The notes: a model not told the origin generated them from the letters alone. Shown: positions 43,940-57,019, numbered from the stretch's first letter. The stretch: 64,000 nucleotides of DNA from Pinus tabuliformis (GCA_031772625.1 CM062820.1:88518069-88582068), one strand, 5' to 3'. Translations and numbers: made by a program.

Positions 43940-44512
43940 ATGTCGCTCCTGCTCCCATTTTCGCTCCTGCTCCCAAGTAACACAAAGAAGAGAAACCGTT
44001 TGGATCAAAAACGGTTAAATGATCTAGTTTATGTCCAATACAACCTCCGGCTCAGACAAAACCATTTGCTAAACAAAAGACCTGATTCAGATCCCATTGT
44101 GTTGGAAGACATTGATCCAACATCAGATTGGGTAGTGGAGAGTCGTCCAGCAGAGTTTGATCTTGATGAGGATCTTGATTTAGATTTAGATATCGAGACA
44201 TCAATTGAACTTGAACATGTTGTTCAGTTGAATGCAGATCCCAATCCACCATCCTCAGTCTCACAGCCAGCAAGGACTCCAGTTGTAGGTGCTTCCTCTG
44301 CTCAGCCACGACAGAAGCGCAGCCGCATATCTACTCTATCTCAGCTTGCATTTGCTGCAGTTGCACATCCTGCTAGTGGTACCACTTCTACAACTGTAGT
44401 TGGAGATGATGATGATGAGGAGGAGCCATGGACCCCATGTCTGACTCTGATGATGATCCAGAGATTGATTGACATGATCTTGGCTCCTCTGGCAGTAGCT
44501 ACTAGCCAGTAG
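43940..44512 (+). pseudogene. C-terminal tail of a hAT transposase
   Basis: The 190-codon frame begins with chance codons. It then reads KKRNRLDQKRLNDLVYVQYN, the segment that directly follows the dimerisation region in many plant hAT transposases, and DPIVLEDIDPTSDWV. The rest is acidic and low-complexity (DLDEDLDLDLD; DDDDEEEPW), as in the tails of such proteins. The BED zinc finger, the catalytic D-D-E region and most of the dimerisation domain are missing through an internal deletion. Confidence 0.8.
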
Positions 44513-44937
44513 CTGTAGTACTAGTACTGGAGTCTGGTCACAGTTTACTTTTGTTGTAGAGGCCATTTCTAGCCTCCTTGGTTATGTGTTTTTTGTTTTG
44601 AGTCTTTGATCATGTATGACAGTTGACTATGTATTGCCATTGGGTACCATTTTGATATAATGGATTGGTTCATGAGCCTACTTTGATCATATGTTGTCTT
44701 CCATCTATATTATAATGCTGTCTGTTTGGAAACATGAATGAAAATCTCTAAAATTATGTTTAAAATCTTTAAAATTATGTTTTTTTTATAAAATAAATAA
44801 ATATTTAATGTATTTTTTACAACGACCGAGTCATTGAAATCGAGCCGGCCGAGTCATTACCATTTCGGAGTCGGAGTCGGAGTCGATCCTCGGCCAAGTC
44901 GGAGTCGGAGTCGGAGTTTTAAAACATTGGGTGAAAC

Positions 44938-46067
44938 TCATGGGAGGATGGTATAGTTTTCATTTTCTGAGTGAATAAGGCCTCAGGAAAATTGCAGCAA
45001 TGCCATGGGTCAAGGACTGGGGATTTTTGGCAATGTACGCATGGTATGTGGGCTTCAATCCTTTGAAGCAAATGCCAAAGAATAAACTCATATGGGTCAA
45101 ATTACCCGGTCTACCACTAGAATTTTGGACGAAGGATGTTTTTGCTAATATTGGTAACGTCATCAGAAAACTCATATACGTAGATCCTCAATGTCTGGGA
45201 GCTAGGGATAAGAGGATTGCTTGGGTCCTAAAAAAAAAATACTTTGGTGAGGCTTTTCCAGACCACATTGAACTAAAGTGGGAAAACATCAATCTCACTC
45301 AGCATTTGGATTTCTGGGGAATTCCATTCTAATGCCTCAAATGTCACGAGACTGGTCATGTAATTGCTAATTTCCCCAAAGCAAGAGGAGGATGGCGGTC
45401 GTCGAGGGAGCATAAAGGGCCTCACCAAAGGATGCGGAAGGAAAAAAAATCAGAGTGCTTTTCTCCTCGTCATGGTTATGTCAACAATCATACCGGAAAT
45501 ACTTCGGGCTCAGGTAATTCTAGTCACTCAAACCAGATATTCTCTAAACCTTCTCCCAGTTTTATAAAAAAGGCATTTGCTTCTATTCCTATTCAAATCA
45601 AATCATCATCCCTATCGTCTGAGCAGTCAGGTTCTCATATAGCTACTGATTCCTCATTTCAAGAACATCCACAAATGTTTTCATCTCTGGTTTTTTCTCA
45701 GATGTCGTTACAGTCGCATCATTCTGTGATAAATATCCCATCCACCTCATATGCTACCTACACACAAGGCCGTAGATTGCATTCTCCAACTACTCAACCA
45801 AATTCACCAAAAGATAAAGATAAGGCACCTGCCCAATTTTCTCCAATTTCCTCACCAATTAATTATGTAGACAGCAACCTTGATTTCCTTCTACAAAGGA
45901 AAACTTTTGACCTCAAGTCGCTTACTATCCATAAGCCGAAGGGATCAGGGCCTCCTGTAATCAGCCCAGCATCTGCAGGAAATATTACTATGAGGCAGAA
46001 AAACAACAGAGGTAGCAGAAACTTTAGAGGTTGTCCTCGTCAAACACATACTACCTTAACAAATTAG
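44938..46067 (+). pseudogene. LINE ORF1, right part (DUF4283 plus zinc knuckle)
   Basis: Reads GGWYSFHFLSE, a TAA, then GLRKIAAMPWVKDWGFLAMY, WYVGFNPLKQMPKNKLIWVK and LPGLPLEFW, the plant L1 ORF1 signature. After a stop at 45330 comes a zinc knuckle CLKCHETGHVIANFP whose last Cys is Phe. A shift of frame leads into a long Ser/Pro-rich tail ending at 46067. ORF1 proteins bind LINE RNA. It is broken by stops, a frameshift and the hAT insertion. Confidence 0.82.
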
Positions 46068-46147
46068 TTGTCTCTCATTGATATACCTATCTCATCTTCC
46101 ATCTCTCCCAGGGCACTTAGAGCATGCATGCCCTCAAATAGGCTCAA

Positions 46148-49100
46148 CTGAATTCAATTCTATCATTGAATATAAGTGGTTTGGGGGCCCATCCAAAATT
46201 TCTCGATCTAAGAGATCTTTTCACTTCATCTACATCCAGTATAATTCTCATCCAAGAATCAATGCACTCTGCAGCCCAAATAGATGACTATTTTAGGAGG
46301 ATGCTTCCATCATGGTATATCATGGCAACTGATGCCACTGGTAGATCTAGAGGTCTTGTTGTTTTTTGGGACCCAAGATGGGAAAAATTGAAGGCATTTT
46401 CTTGTTCAGTGGGTATATTCCTGATTGGTTATATGAGAGGTATCTCGGGAAGATCGCATAATCTTAATGTATATGCCCCTTACAAAGAGAGGGAAGGTTT
46501 TTGGGATACATTGGAGGTATCGGGGATTCTTAATGCACCCTCTCTGATTTTGGCAGGGGATCTTAATTGTACCTTAGGCATAGAAGAACTATGGGGACAA
46601 TCTAGGGTGGTAGACAGAATGGTAGAGAAGTTAAGAGAAATGATTCTATCTCACAACTTAATAGATGTTTTTCCACCCAAAAATGCTCCCACTTGGGATA
46701 ATGGAAGAAGTGGTAATAGATATATAGCTAAGAGACTTGATAGCTTTCTTGTCCAAGAAAACATGATAGAGAAGATGGGGGATGTTAGATCTTTTATTGT
46801 TGAAAATTACGTATCAGACCATCGCCCAATCACTCTTCTGTGGCGTAGCTCTGATACAAGGTTTGGTCTGCCTTTCAAGTTTAATAGAATCTGGCTAGAA
46901 GATTCAAATTTTGATTCCCTTATCCGATTAGTCTGAAAGGAAAGAAGAAACAGAAAGGAGGTCACTGGTAGTTCTGAAAGCTTTATAAATAGGTTGTGTT
47001 TCCTTAAAGAAGAGGTTAAAAAATGGGAAAGGAAAAAGAAGGAGGAACTGAAAAGCGATTTGGCTACTATTTAGGAGGAATTAAAGACCCTAGATAACCA
47101 AATGTCTATCCGTTCTCTTCCTCCCATAGTAAGGGAGAAAATTCATGCTCCAGAACTAGGGAAAAAGAAAATCCTTCAAATTAGGGAGACGACGTGGAGA
47201 TTGAAAAGCAGAGCATTATGGATCAAGGAAGGAGATAAAAATACCAAGTTCTTTCACCACTTTGCCAATCATAGAAGAAAACAAAATACAATTTGGAAAA
47301 TAAAGGATGGAGAAGGAAACAGTTATAACAAGCAATCAAATATTACATCTGTAGTGGTTTCATATTTAAAAAAACATATAGTAGAGTGGAAGTGGAGGAT
47401 GTGGATGCTCAGCTATGGGGAATTGAAGAATATCCTAAAATGTTCAATGATGAGGATAATGCGGAGCTGTTTAAGGAGGTTAAGGAGGAAGAACTAGCAC
47501 AAGCTATTAAATCAATGAAAGGAGATAAAAGCCCGGGTCCAGATGGATGGACAGTTGAATTTTTTTCTCATTTCATAGATATATTTTAGGAGGACCTGCT
47601 ACAGATGGTTGAGGAATCTAGGACGAAAGGATTCATACATCCTCAGCTAAACTCCACATATATCTCCCTTATTCTAAAGAAGTCAGAGGTGGAAACTTTT
47701 GCTGATTATCACCCAATTTCAATGTGCAATCGAACATAGAAGATTATCTCTAAGATAATAGCCAACATATTGAAAGTTTCTCTATCAAAATTCATCTCAC
47801 CTGAGAAATATGGTTTTGAAATAATAGAATAATTCATGATGCAGTGGTTGTGGCACAGGAATGTATGCACAGTATTAAGTCAAAAAGATGAATGCTGCAG
47901 TGATGAAGTTAGATTTAAAAAAAGCTTATGATTGCTTAGATTTGTGATACCTAAGAATGGTGATGTTTAAAGTTGGAATAAACTTAAATATGGCTGAATG
48001 GATCATGGGGTGTGTGTCAACAGTTCACTATGCAGTAATAATAAATGGATTCCCATCCAAATTCTTCGCTGTCGGTAGAGGACTTAGACAAGGATGTGCA
48101 TCATCCCCTCTCCTTTTTATCCTGGCAATGGATGGATTAAGCCTAAAAATTAAAAAATTTGTTGCCATTGGAGAATTTGAAGCATTAAAAATCAGCAGTC
48201 GTGTCAGAGTTTCTCACAGCTTTTTTGTTGACGATATTCTGTTGATGGGTATGATAAACATGATCAAATGGTTTTTACTTTCCTTAATCATAAAGAAGTT
48301 TGGGATAGCCATGGGACTTGTTCAAAATGAATAGAAGTCTATTATTCTCTATGGCTCAAGTAATCAAGATGATATCACATATATCCAAAACTGTTTTGGA
48401 GTAAAAGCAGAAAATCTAAACAAGGGTTTGAAATATTTGGGGTATCGTCTAAAACCAGGAAGCTACAAAAATGCAGACTGGATGTGGTTAGTGGAAAGAT
48501 TCTACCTGAAGATTAAGGGATGGGAACATAGATGTTTATCTATGGGAGGGCATTTCATCCTCACACAATCAATTTTTACTCAGTTGGGGATTTACTAGGC
48601 ACACTTGTTTTGCATTCCACAAAGATTATTAATCTTCTGAATCATCTAATGGCATGTTATATATGGTCCAGTGCAGGAAGGAACCACAAATATCATTTAG
48701 TGAAGTTGGATAAGACCACTAGACCCTAAATTTTGGGAGATTGGGGTGTTCTAAACTTAAAGCTTTTTGGATGGGCTATTATTTTAAAGTCATTATAGAG
48801 AGGCATCAACGACAAAGGCATATGGGGAAATTTGATCCGATCTAAGTACATGAAGAATAAGGAATTTTATTTCTGGTTCAGACAAGGAGAAATTGGGAAA
48901 AAGGAGGCTCATAGATTTGGAACAACGTTAGAAGGGTCAAGAATATTCTCTTCCAAAATATCTCGTGGTTCTTTGGATGAGGTAACAGAATTATGTTGGG
49001 AAAAGACTGCATTATAGGAGCTGGTGAGGATCCACCTAGGACAGTGGAATTGATACAGTACCTAGATAGAAGAGGCATTTATGTCCTTAGTTAGCTGATT

Positions 49101-50270
49101 AGTGACTGGAATGGTAACATTCCAATTTGGCTTGACTCCTCCCAACTGAATCTTGCTCATCAGTATAAACTGGATTGGCTTCAGCTTATTAAAACATTAA
49201 TGGAGGCAGGGATATGCTTTGACAACAAAGGGGATTATATTACATGGGCTGGAAAAAAGAAGAGTACAGGAGAAATTGAAGTGGCAGAATGCTATCTCAA
49301 AATATGCATGAAGGAAATTCAAAATGTAGAATTCTATTAGTTTCACAACTTTTGGAAAATTAATATTCCAATAAAAATTGTAATCTTCCTTTGGCTAACG
49401 TGGCAGAACAAGAATCTTACATGGGAAAACTTACAAAAGAAGAACCACCATGGTCCTGGGATATGCTATCTGTGCAGGCAAAACTTTGAGGACAATGAAC
49501 ACTTATTCTTACACTGCCATAGATCTATTAATATTTGGAAACACTTCACCAACAAGATGCAAATTCCATTCATTCAGTTTAACACAATTGAGGAGTGCTT
49601 AAAATGGTGGAGTACTCAGAGTAAAAGTAGGAGATTGCTCACTCTGGTGGTTTTCTGGGAAATTTGGAAAGGTCGTAACCAACTGATTTTTGGTTCCAGT
49701 AGATGGGGGGAAAACGTAATCTATGAATTCATAGAACAGTGGGTTGTATCGGATCAGAATGTAGATATCAAGGAAAAAAAAGACAGAGAAGGGGAGACTT
49801 CAGATCACCAACTACCCGGTGGGGTTTTTTGATGGGGCAACATAAGGAGGAAGATGTGGGTGCAGTTTCTGCTTAAAGCTGTCAGAAGAAGAAGAGTTCT
49901 AGATACACTGGTACATGGGAGAAGGAACTAGTATGAAGGCAGAAGTTGTTGCTCTATGGGGTCTATTATGGTTTATTAAGTTTTTGGATATCCCTCAAGT
50001 ACAAATTTTTGGGGATTCCAAATGTATGGTAGATCATCTTAATGGGAAGAACAACATCCAACAAGTTTCCCTACAAGGTTGGCTGAGACATATAAAAAAC
50101 ATATGGAATTCCTTTTAGAATCCGTCCATCGAGCACATTAGCAAGGAACATAACAAGATCACAAATGAATTATCGAAGAAAGGATTACTAGTCGCAGAAG
50201 AAGGTATATATATCTTGATGAGAATGGGATCAGAGGAGAAAGAAGTAGAAAATATAAAGTTGCTAGGATA
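46148..50270 (+). pseudogene. LINE ORF2: endonuclease, reverse transcriptase, zf-RVT, RNase H
   Basis: Endonuclease at 46148-46900: NISGLG, IQES (usually QET), LILAGDLNCTL and SDHRPITLLW are the apurinic-type endonuclease motifs. RT starts near 47500 with KGDKSPGPDGWTVEFF, then HPQLNSTYISLILKK, DYHPISMCN, GRGLRQGCASSPLLFILAMD and the catalytic box as FVDDILL (usually FADD). The zf-RVT region lies at 49335-49545 (IKIVIFLWLTWQNKNLT; CYLCRQNFEDNEHLFLHC). The terminal RNase H lies at about 49850-50200 (MKAEVVALWGLLWFI; GDSKCMVDHLNG; HNKITNELSKKG). Stops (for example 46936, 47589 and 48332) and several frameshifts disable it. Confidence 0.88.
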
Positions 50271-50685
50271 GACCACTAAAGAACTCACAAAAAGACAGAA
50301 CTTCAATGCAAATAAGTTCATATAATTCCTCTGTTCCTTTTTGTTTAAAGTTTTGTACAAATTTTGGTTCTAATTTTGTATAGAAAACATATGTGGAATG
50401 ACTACTTTAAGGTTTTGATTTACAAAACATGTAAATGATCTGAATTGCATCTTAGCCTTATAGAATCTCATAGTAAAATTCTATGTTATATTGCAAATAT
50501 GGCAGAGAGTATATAGTATCACAGATGTTGTAATTCTTAGTTAACATTTCAGCTGTATGTAAGTTGAGTATTTTCTCCACCATGTAGTCATGTTGTGGAT
50601 ACCACGAGGTTTCTGAGGACGATATGTCCTTCATAAGTATGTATTGTTTTTATCATAATAGAAAACAGAGGGTTTTTTCTTGCTA

Positions 50686-50766
50686 AAAAAAAAAAACAAA
50701 ACGAAACAAAAAAAAAAAACAAACAAAAACAAACAAAAACAAAAACAAAAACAAAAGAACAAAAAC
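50686..50766 (+). repeat. A-rich LINE tail
   Basis: Runs of A broken by single C (AAAACAAAC) terminate the LINE, consistent with target-primed reverse transcription of a polyadenylated RNA followed by slippage. Confidence 0.85.
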
Positions 50767-50781
50767 ATTACGATTTATTAC

Positions 50782-51487
50782 TCTCAAATGGGGTGTCTAG
50801 CACAATCTACCCACACAATTCCACTGTCAATCAATCACACATGGGTTTCGTGACAATTGTGTATTCTCGCAACGACCCAAGCTAGAACCTAGCACTTTGT
50901 TTCTTTGTTTATTGGCATCTCCATTGTTCTTTAACATGACCATATTCCTAGGCTTTATAGAAGATTTGTAAATAATCATAGGATTTTTTTTTGTTGTTGT
51001 ATTAAAATTTTATTTCTAAATACATAATAAAATAATTATGCTTTTGCTAGTGGTCTTTTCGGTCACATGATAGTTATTGTTATTTTGAAGTTAACCAAAT
51101 TTAATATAGAGTTCCCATTTAACTTTAAGAAATAAATAACAATACAATATTGTAAATAAAAAGCATTTTTAACTAATATTATTTTCTAATATAATATAAA
51201 TATAAAGTAATTAATATATGGTGTATTTTAGCTATTTTACTTTTAGGTTTTTTTTTCATTAAAATCTGTTGATACAATTTTTGGTGAGATTATGAATTTT
51301 TATTATTTTAAATGTATTTATGAATGCATAAATGAATTATGCACCCTGAAAACCCCTTGGGAATTCACATTATGCAAACTCCAAGAGAGAACTTATAATT
51401 CCAAAAAATATTTACCATATTTAAGACAACTCTAACCATAGATATACTGAGAGAAATACCAAAACATAAAAAATTCACTAAAATGTT
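50782..51487. other. Unassigned AT-rich sequence right of the LINE
   Basis: Begins with the flank similar to 41384-41435. No coding frame or repeat boundary seen. Confidence 0.3.
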
Positions 51488-51710
51488 GAGGTTTGCACTC
51501 AAGAAAGAGGTTTTCACCTTGGGAAATTTGATACTATGGATCAAAAAGTTGAGGTTTGCACTCAAAAAATAAGTTTGCACCTTCAGAAATTTGATTCCAC
51601 GGGTCAAAATTTTGAGGTTTGCACTCAAAAAAGATCTTTGCACCTTCAGAAATTCGATCCCATCGGTGCTTCAAGTTTGCACCTCGCGAGATTTGATCCC
51701 TCTCAATGCT
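51488..51710. repeat. About 63-bp tandem repeat
   Basis: Three good copies and one partial copy of a unit starting GAGGTTTGCACTCAA and containing TTTGCACCTTCAGAAATTTGAT-type sequence. Degenerate relatives occur at about 51940-52090 and 52130-52240, each followed by a GGTTTAATTATTA-type word, so a larger unit was once repeated. Confidence 0.85.
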
Positions 51711-53780
51711 TGATATATGCAAAGTTAAGATGCATCTAATCTGGTTTAATTATTAATTATTAATTTTATTTTTATATTTATATTTCATTTTTATGTAATT
51801 TGACCTAGTCAAAATGTTTACATAACATAACATAAAGTAACTTTACATCATTTCTTCCATACTAAGCTAGAGAGTGCCTCTTGGTGCATTTATGTCTACC
51901 ATCCTAGACTCGTCTTAACCCTAAATCTATCAAGTGTCTAGAGGGATCAAATCTCTTGAGATGCAAACCTTTCCTCAAGGTTTACACTCAAAAAGGAGGT
52001 TTTCACTTTGAGAGATTTAATACTTCTTAGTGCTTGACAAATCTACAGTTGAGATTGATCTAGGATGGTTTAATTATTAACCAACATATATCCATCCTAA
52101 CTTTGGATCTACCAAACATTGAAAAGGACCAAATTTCTTGAGGTGCAAACCTCTTTTACAGTCAAAAGAGATTTGATCCCTCTGGCCCTTGGTATTTTAA
52201 GAATTAAGATTGACCTATGTTTGTTTAACTATTAGTTTTTATTAAATTTATTATGATACGTGTGCATAAATTTCTCTCCATTACATTTAAAATAATTTTA
52301 TAAAATTTTCTTTAAAATATGTATTTATATATTCAAAAATAATTTAAGATTTAAAATGTGAAACATACTCTCATATGTAATTGTGTGTAGTAATTGAATT
52401 TAAAGTAGTAATTTAACTTTTCTACACTTTAAAATATTCTTTTAGTATATTCTTTAACTAATTTTATTTATTGTTAAAATTGCACTATATGATTGGGATC
52501 ACAATTAAATTAAATTAATGTCTAAATGCAAAAAAATTGAATAAAACTTTCTGAGTAATGTCTTATTCTTGAACTATAATATCTTAGACAATATTCTAAG
52601 AGAACAATTCAATATTTAACTAAAAAAAATAGTCAGCATATTACCCACTGTCTAACGTTATCACTAATGTAGTTATTATGATGAGAGAATTGACAATGAA
52701 TATATTTATTTTCAAACTTTGAGAAATAGGGTTTTCCATGAAGAATGATTACTTTGAGAAGCTCTACAACATCTGAAGGTAGAGATCGTTCATGGTGCAA
52801 AAAAATGGTGGGAAGAGTTTCTGTTGGACGAGACAATCATTACTGAAAGCTTCTGATAGATAATCTTCTAAAGATGATTTTGGTAAATTAAAATTACAAA
52901 TTTGTAATTCTTTGTATGTCATTATGTCTTTTAGGAAGGTGAAAATTAAAAGACATTACAACATCTCTTCCATACCTCTCAATGTTATATAAATTTCATA
53001 AATCTAAATAAATATTTATACTTTTAGGACTTGTCCTGTAATTTTACTCAAAAGGATTTTCTCATCAAAATTCAACTTTTTTTCTTTGCAAAATATCTAA
53101 AACTAGGAGTGTTTGAATCATTTTTTTAATGGTGGAAATGGATTCAACACCCTTAAAAACCCTTGGAGCACCTAAAATTCTAGAACTTGAGAGATGTAAC
53201 TTGGATTTCCAATGGTGGAAATTGATTCAACAACCTCAAGAACACCTAGAGCCCCTAAAATTCTGAAACTTGATAGTTGTAACCTTCCAAAAATTTTGGC
53301 TAGATTTTGTCAAAATTGTGCTGGAAAAGCCATTCATTTTTGACTTAAATCATCTATTGTTAGGCCATGATATTTTATTTTATTTTTTATTTAATTGGAC
53401 TTAACAAAAATGTTTTAATTAATAGTTATGATTATTGATTTTATTATTTTCTTTTTTTCTTAATTTTTTTTAATGTCATTTGACGATGTCAAAATATTTA
53501 CATAAACATAATATTACAACATCTCTTCCACATTGGATTGGAGAATGCCTCTCGGGGCACTAAGTATCTCTATTTTGGAGTAATACTTTAAAATTTTTAA
53601 TTTAATTATCATTAATCAATAGATGGATGATGGGTAGTTAACATCTACCAAATATCGACATAATATTTTTAGTAATATTGAGGATAAAGGTTTGAAATTT
53701 ATCTCAAAGATATTTATGCTCTTTTTGAAATTTGTAAAGTGGTCATAAATCTCCATAACTAATAATATTAGTAATCTTGT
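51711..53780. other. Degenerate AT-rich region with dispersed repeats, no gene
   Basis: About 110 bases at 51775-51890 (TTTGACCTAGTCAAAATGTTTAC; GAGAGTGCCTCTTGG) are repeated with divergence at 53465-53565 (GACGATGTCAAAATATTTAC; GAGAATGCCTCTCGG). About 53131-53285 is a two-copy tandem duplication of an 83-base or so unit (GGTGGAAATGGATTCAACA; CCTAAAATTCTAGAACTTGA). Confidence 0.6.
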
Positions 53781-53790
53781 TAAATGCTTT

Positions 53791-53902
<112 letters not shown>

Positions 53903-53939
53903 ATATACTAATAATAATAAAATTATTATTTAGTTCTCC

Positions 53940-55864
53940 CAATCAGGATGCGGGACGTTGTCAGAGCAAATAGGCTAGGATGTGATATGGGCTTGTACAA
54001 AGATCATAACAACCGCTGTCCCCCACATGCTCAAGGCAGGGGGTGCGGTTTCCTTTGATATGAATGCATGGATGGTGGGTTGGCAAGGTGGTGGAGGAAG
54101 GAATAAGAAAGGGTGGTGGAGAAGGTTAAGGCGTTCGACGTGCAGGGTAAGAGAGAGCAGTTATGGAGACGGGAGGTGACTCAAAGCTGGGGAGGGGCAA
54201 AGGAAAGCAAGGAACCTTGGTTGTGGACAAGAAACGGTTTCTCAGTATGTAATTTGGTCTCGCTCCTGTATCAATTCCATGATTTGGTTGGGCTCCTGTA
54301 TCACTTCCATGATCTGGTTGGGGTTTTGTTGGGGGGAAGGGAGAAGAAAGAGGTTGTCGCAATGGGGAGTACCTCTATATGGGAGCAACTGGGGGAGGAG
54401 AGGGAGTGTCATGGCCTGTTTTTATCCCATTCGAACCAGAATCTTAGCAGCGGCATTAGCAATTGCGAGCTGAGAAGATGCGCGAGCCTATCTCTAGTTG
54501 CTCAGACCAGGGGAATAAGGAATAGTGGGTTTTCCATTCTTGGGGGTTGGGTGTTGAAGAGAGAGGCATGAAAGAGCTGAGGGTAGGGGGAAGGCATTTC
54601 AGCCATGGCAGTAGGACGCTGAGAAAACCTTGGGAAAATGGGCACCTTCATGGTATTGAGGGAAACGCTAGGGATCTTGGGCGAAATTCTGGACAGAGGG
54701 GCAAGTAAAGCCATGGATGGCATCTGTTGGCTAAGGGTGCTGAAAGTAGGTATAAATGTAAGTGCCATGGTCAGCTCCAGACGAGCTTGAGGGCTTGGCT
54801 CTAGATGCAGCGAGATGACTAGAAATTGAACCATAGCAAGGGGGAGGGGTATTATGACGAGCCCAGGGAGACGAGTGAGAAACCCAATTCCCTTTGCCAC
54901 TTTGGGCTCTAGGCTACCTTAACTCTCAGGTGGTGAAGTATGGAAGAGAAGCACTATATGAACAACAAATATGGGATGATGTGCAAGGTTTGACGAACCT
55001 AACTTTGTTTGACTATCCACAACGTGTCACTACATAGATTATGGCTCGAGTAGCAAGAGGATGTGGTCGAGGTAGGAGAGGTCCAGCCCACCGAACAAAC
55101 AAGGGGTTGAGCACGTATCAAGCACGTAGAGGTCATAAGCCCATCGAGCACCTCATAACAGAGGTAGCAACGACATACCAAGATGAGATGAGCACGGGAA
55201 TTCAGAAGCTGATTGAAGACTAGGAAACGAAGATTAAGTAGGAAGTGAACTAGAGGAAGATATCAACAATTGGAGGATGCTAGTCCCAGATCCAAGGAAT
55301 ACCCGTGGTAGAATTACTCATTTTAAACACACCCTTTATTTGTATTTATTAATGAAAAGTCTTCTTGGAAAAGCGATGGAACAAATCTATGTGGGGATGG
55401 CAGTAACAGTACATCGCCTGCCAAGCTATAAAAAAGACATGGAAAAATAATCTTTCAGTTACATAAACAGGACATCATGATGGATCGAATCGACCACCAC
55501 ATCCCTTACATCCTGGAGTTGTAGAATACCGGGGGGAAATGTTGAATACCTTGCTCCTGTAGCCTCTATCTCCAATGAGCAGAAAGACTAGATTCCTCAT
55601 GCTTAACTTTTGTTTATGTGGTTAGCTTTTAATTTTCCTGTTGTTTATGCTAGTTTGTACAGTTATGTAGTATCTAGACATGAGATTGAGATTTTTCTAG
55701 CTTGGCTAGAAAGACTGAAGCAATTTGTTTTTGGATGGTGTATAGCACTAGCTAGTGGCCAACAGAATTGGCTTCCCCTCGGGGCAAGTTGAGGCCACCT
55801 AGTCAATCTGTGTGGTGTAAATTTTCCTAATATATAATAGAAAATGGATGGACCTGCCAAGCTT

Positions 55865-55870
<6 letters not shown>
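53940..55870. other. GC-richer degenerate region, possible old coding remnant, unrecognised
   Basis: Composition is richer in G on the plus strand than its surroundings. In one frame 54900-55220 reads GYLNSQVVKYGREALYEQQI and LTNLTLFDYPQR, a stop, then MARVARGCGRGRRGPAHR and TYQDEMSTGIQKLIED, which looks protein-like, but stops follow at once. A short duplication, TCTCGCTCCTGTATCA.TTCCATGA.TTGGTTGG, lies at about 54258-54320. No family recognised. Confidence 0.25.
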
Positions 55871-55952
<82 letters not shown>

Positions 55953-55960
55953 TAGATATA
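55868..55960. repeat. (TA)n microsatellite
   Basis: About 75 bases of TA, then ATATAATATATATAGATATATATATT. Confidence 0.97.
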
Positions 55961-56040
55961 TATATTATTTAGTTAATTTTTATGATTTACTAATCATTTA
56001 ATTTATTTAAGCACAATATCATTATTGGGCAAAACCTTTT

Positions 56041-57019
56041 CTTCACTAGAATCTAGAGATACAATTTCAAGTGAAATTGTGATTTTTTTTGGGCTACATT
56101 GATGTTGTTGGAAATTCGGACATGTCAAAGGATCTCCCTTGTAATAAGTCCCAACTAGACCTCAGACCGTTTGGAGTAGGAGCCCCAACAGTGGGTAGTA
56201 CAGTATCACCTTGACTGCGGTTGCACATAGAGGTAAGTAAGATGTCCTTGTTGGAAGCAAGGGTGTGACCTTGTAGCAAGTCAAGGAAGGTGCATCAAAG
56301 GCTCTAACACATGTAAGGGGAGAAGAGTGCACCCCTTGGAAGGTTGTGATAGCACGCAGCTTGAAAGGGAACACACGAGCTGAAAGACATGACGAGATGG
56401 AAAGCAAGATAATCGATGATCCAAAGTGATGGATTATACGAATAACACGCTTCGATAAGATTCATACAAACACATATAGAATAGTTCATACATGCATGCG
56501 TAAATTACAGCTACATACATCATTAGAGTAACCAGGATAGCCAAACTACAATAAAAATAAATGCATGAAACGTGTTTCCTCTATTATATTAAGAGAGTGA
56601 AAGAACCAATCATACATACAACCATGACAACCACTAGCCCGGATAGTAGAACATTACATTCACTACTGCCTACTCCTCCAAAGAGATGTACTAGCTCTAC
56701 ACTGTGGAGAAGGCAAGGCTTGTTACAATACACTCGAATCTTTCTCTAAGTTATACCTATAGAAAGCTTGGCTCCCAAACGCCTGTACAATGAGTTATGA
56801 GGTTCTATAAATAGCAAAGCGAGGGGTGACCCTTAACATTACCCTTTGTGATTCTTCAACTACCCTCGTGACTCTTCAACTTACACATGACTGCTACATT
56901 CTACTATTGACACTTGGTCTTTCACTTTACAATATGTTTACAATACAATCTGTACATGTACCCATGTGAGACAAAAATGGGCTTAAGTAAGCCATGCAAG
57001 ACATCACTAAGACTCAGAC
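56041..57019 (-). other. Possible LTR-like region, minus orientation
   Basis: In complement the stretch from about 57010 reads TGTCTGAGTCTTAGTGATG. It contains CTTAAGCCCATTTTTGTCTC and a TATA-like GCTATTTATAGAACC near 56810, then long non-coding sequence. It lies just downstream of the broken minus-strand coding region and could be its 3' LTR. No second copy, polypurine tract or target duplication was found, so this is only a suggestion. Confidence 0.2.

Larger units (their letters stand above)
43192..44929 (+). mobile_element. hAT transposon deletion derivative with exact 8-bp target duplication
   Basis: The ends CATTGTTTTAAAA and TTTTAAAACATTG are inverted repeats with one mismatch and the hAT-type CA-TG pattern. 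The 8-bp duplication GGTGAAAC lies at 43184-43191 and 44930-44937. Near both ends are clusters of palindromic ACTCGGCCGAGT and related GGAGTCGGAGTC words, likely transposase binding sites. Only the extreme C-terminal tail of a transposase is left, so it is non-autonomous. Removing it and one duplication rejoins the LINE ORF1. Confidence 0.95.
42800..50766 (+). mobile_element. Degenerate L1-type LINE with terminal RNase H, split by a hAT element
   Basis: ORF1 (DUF4283-like plus zinc knuckle) is followed by ORF2 (endonuclease, RT, zf-RVT, RNase H) and an A-rich tail (about 50686-50766, AAAAC-type repeats). The left end is approximate. Many stops and several frameshifts make it inactive. The C-terminal RNase H (RVT_3 type) is typical of plant L1 elements. 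Confidence 0.85.
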
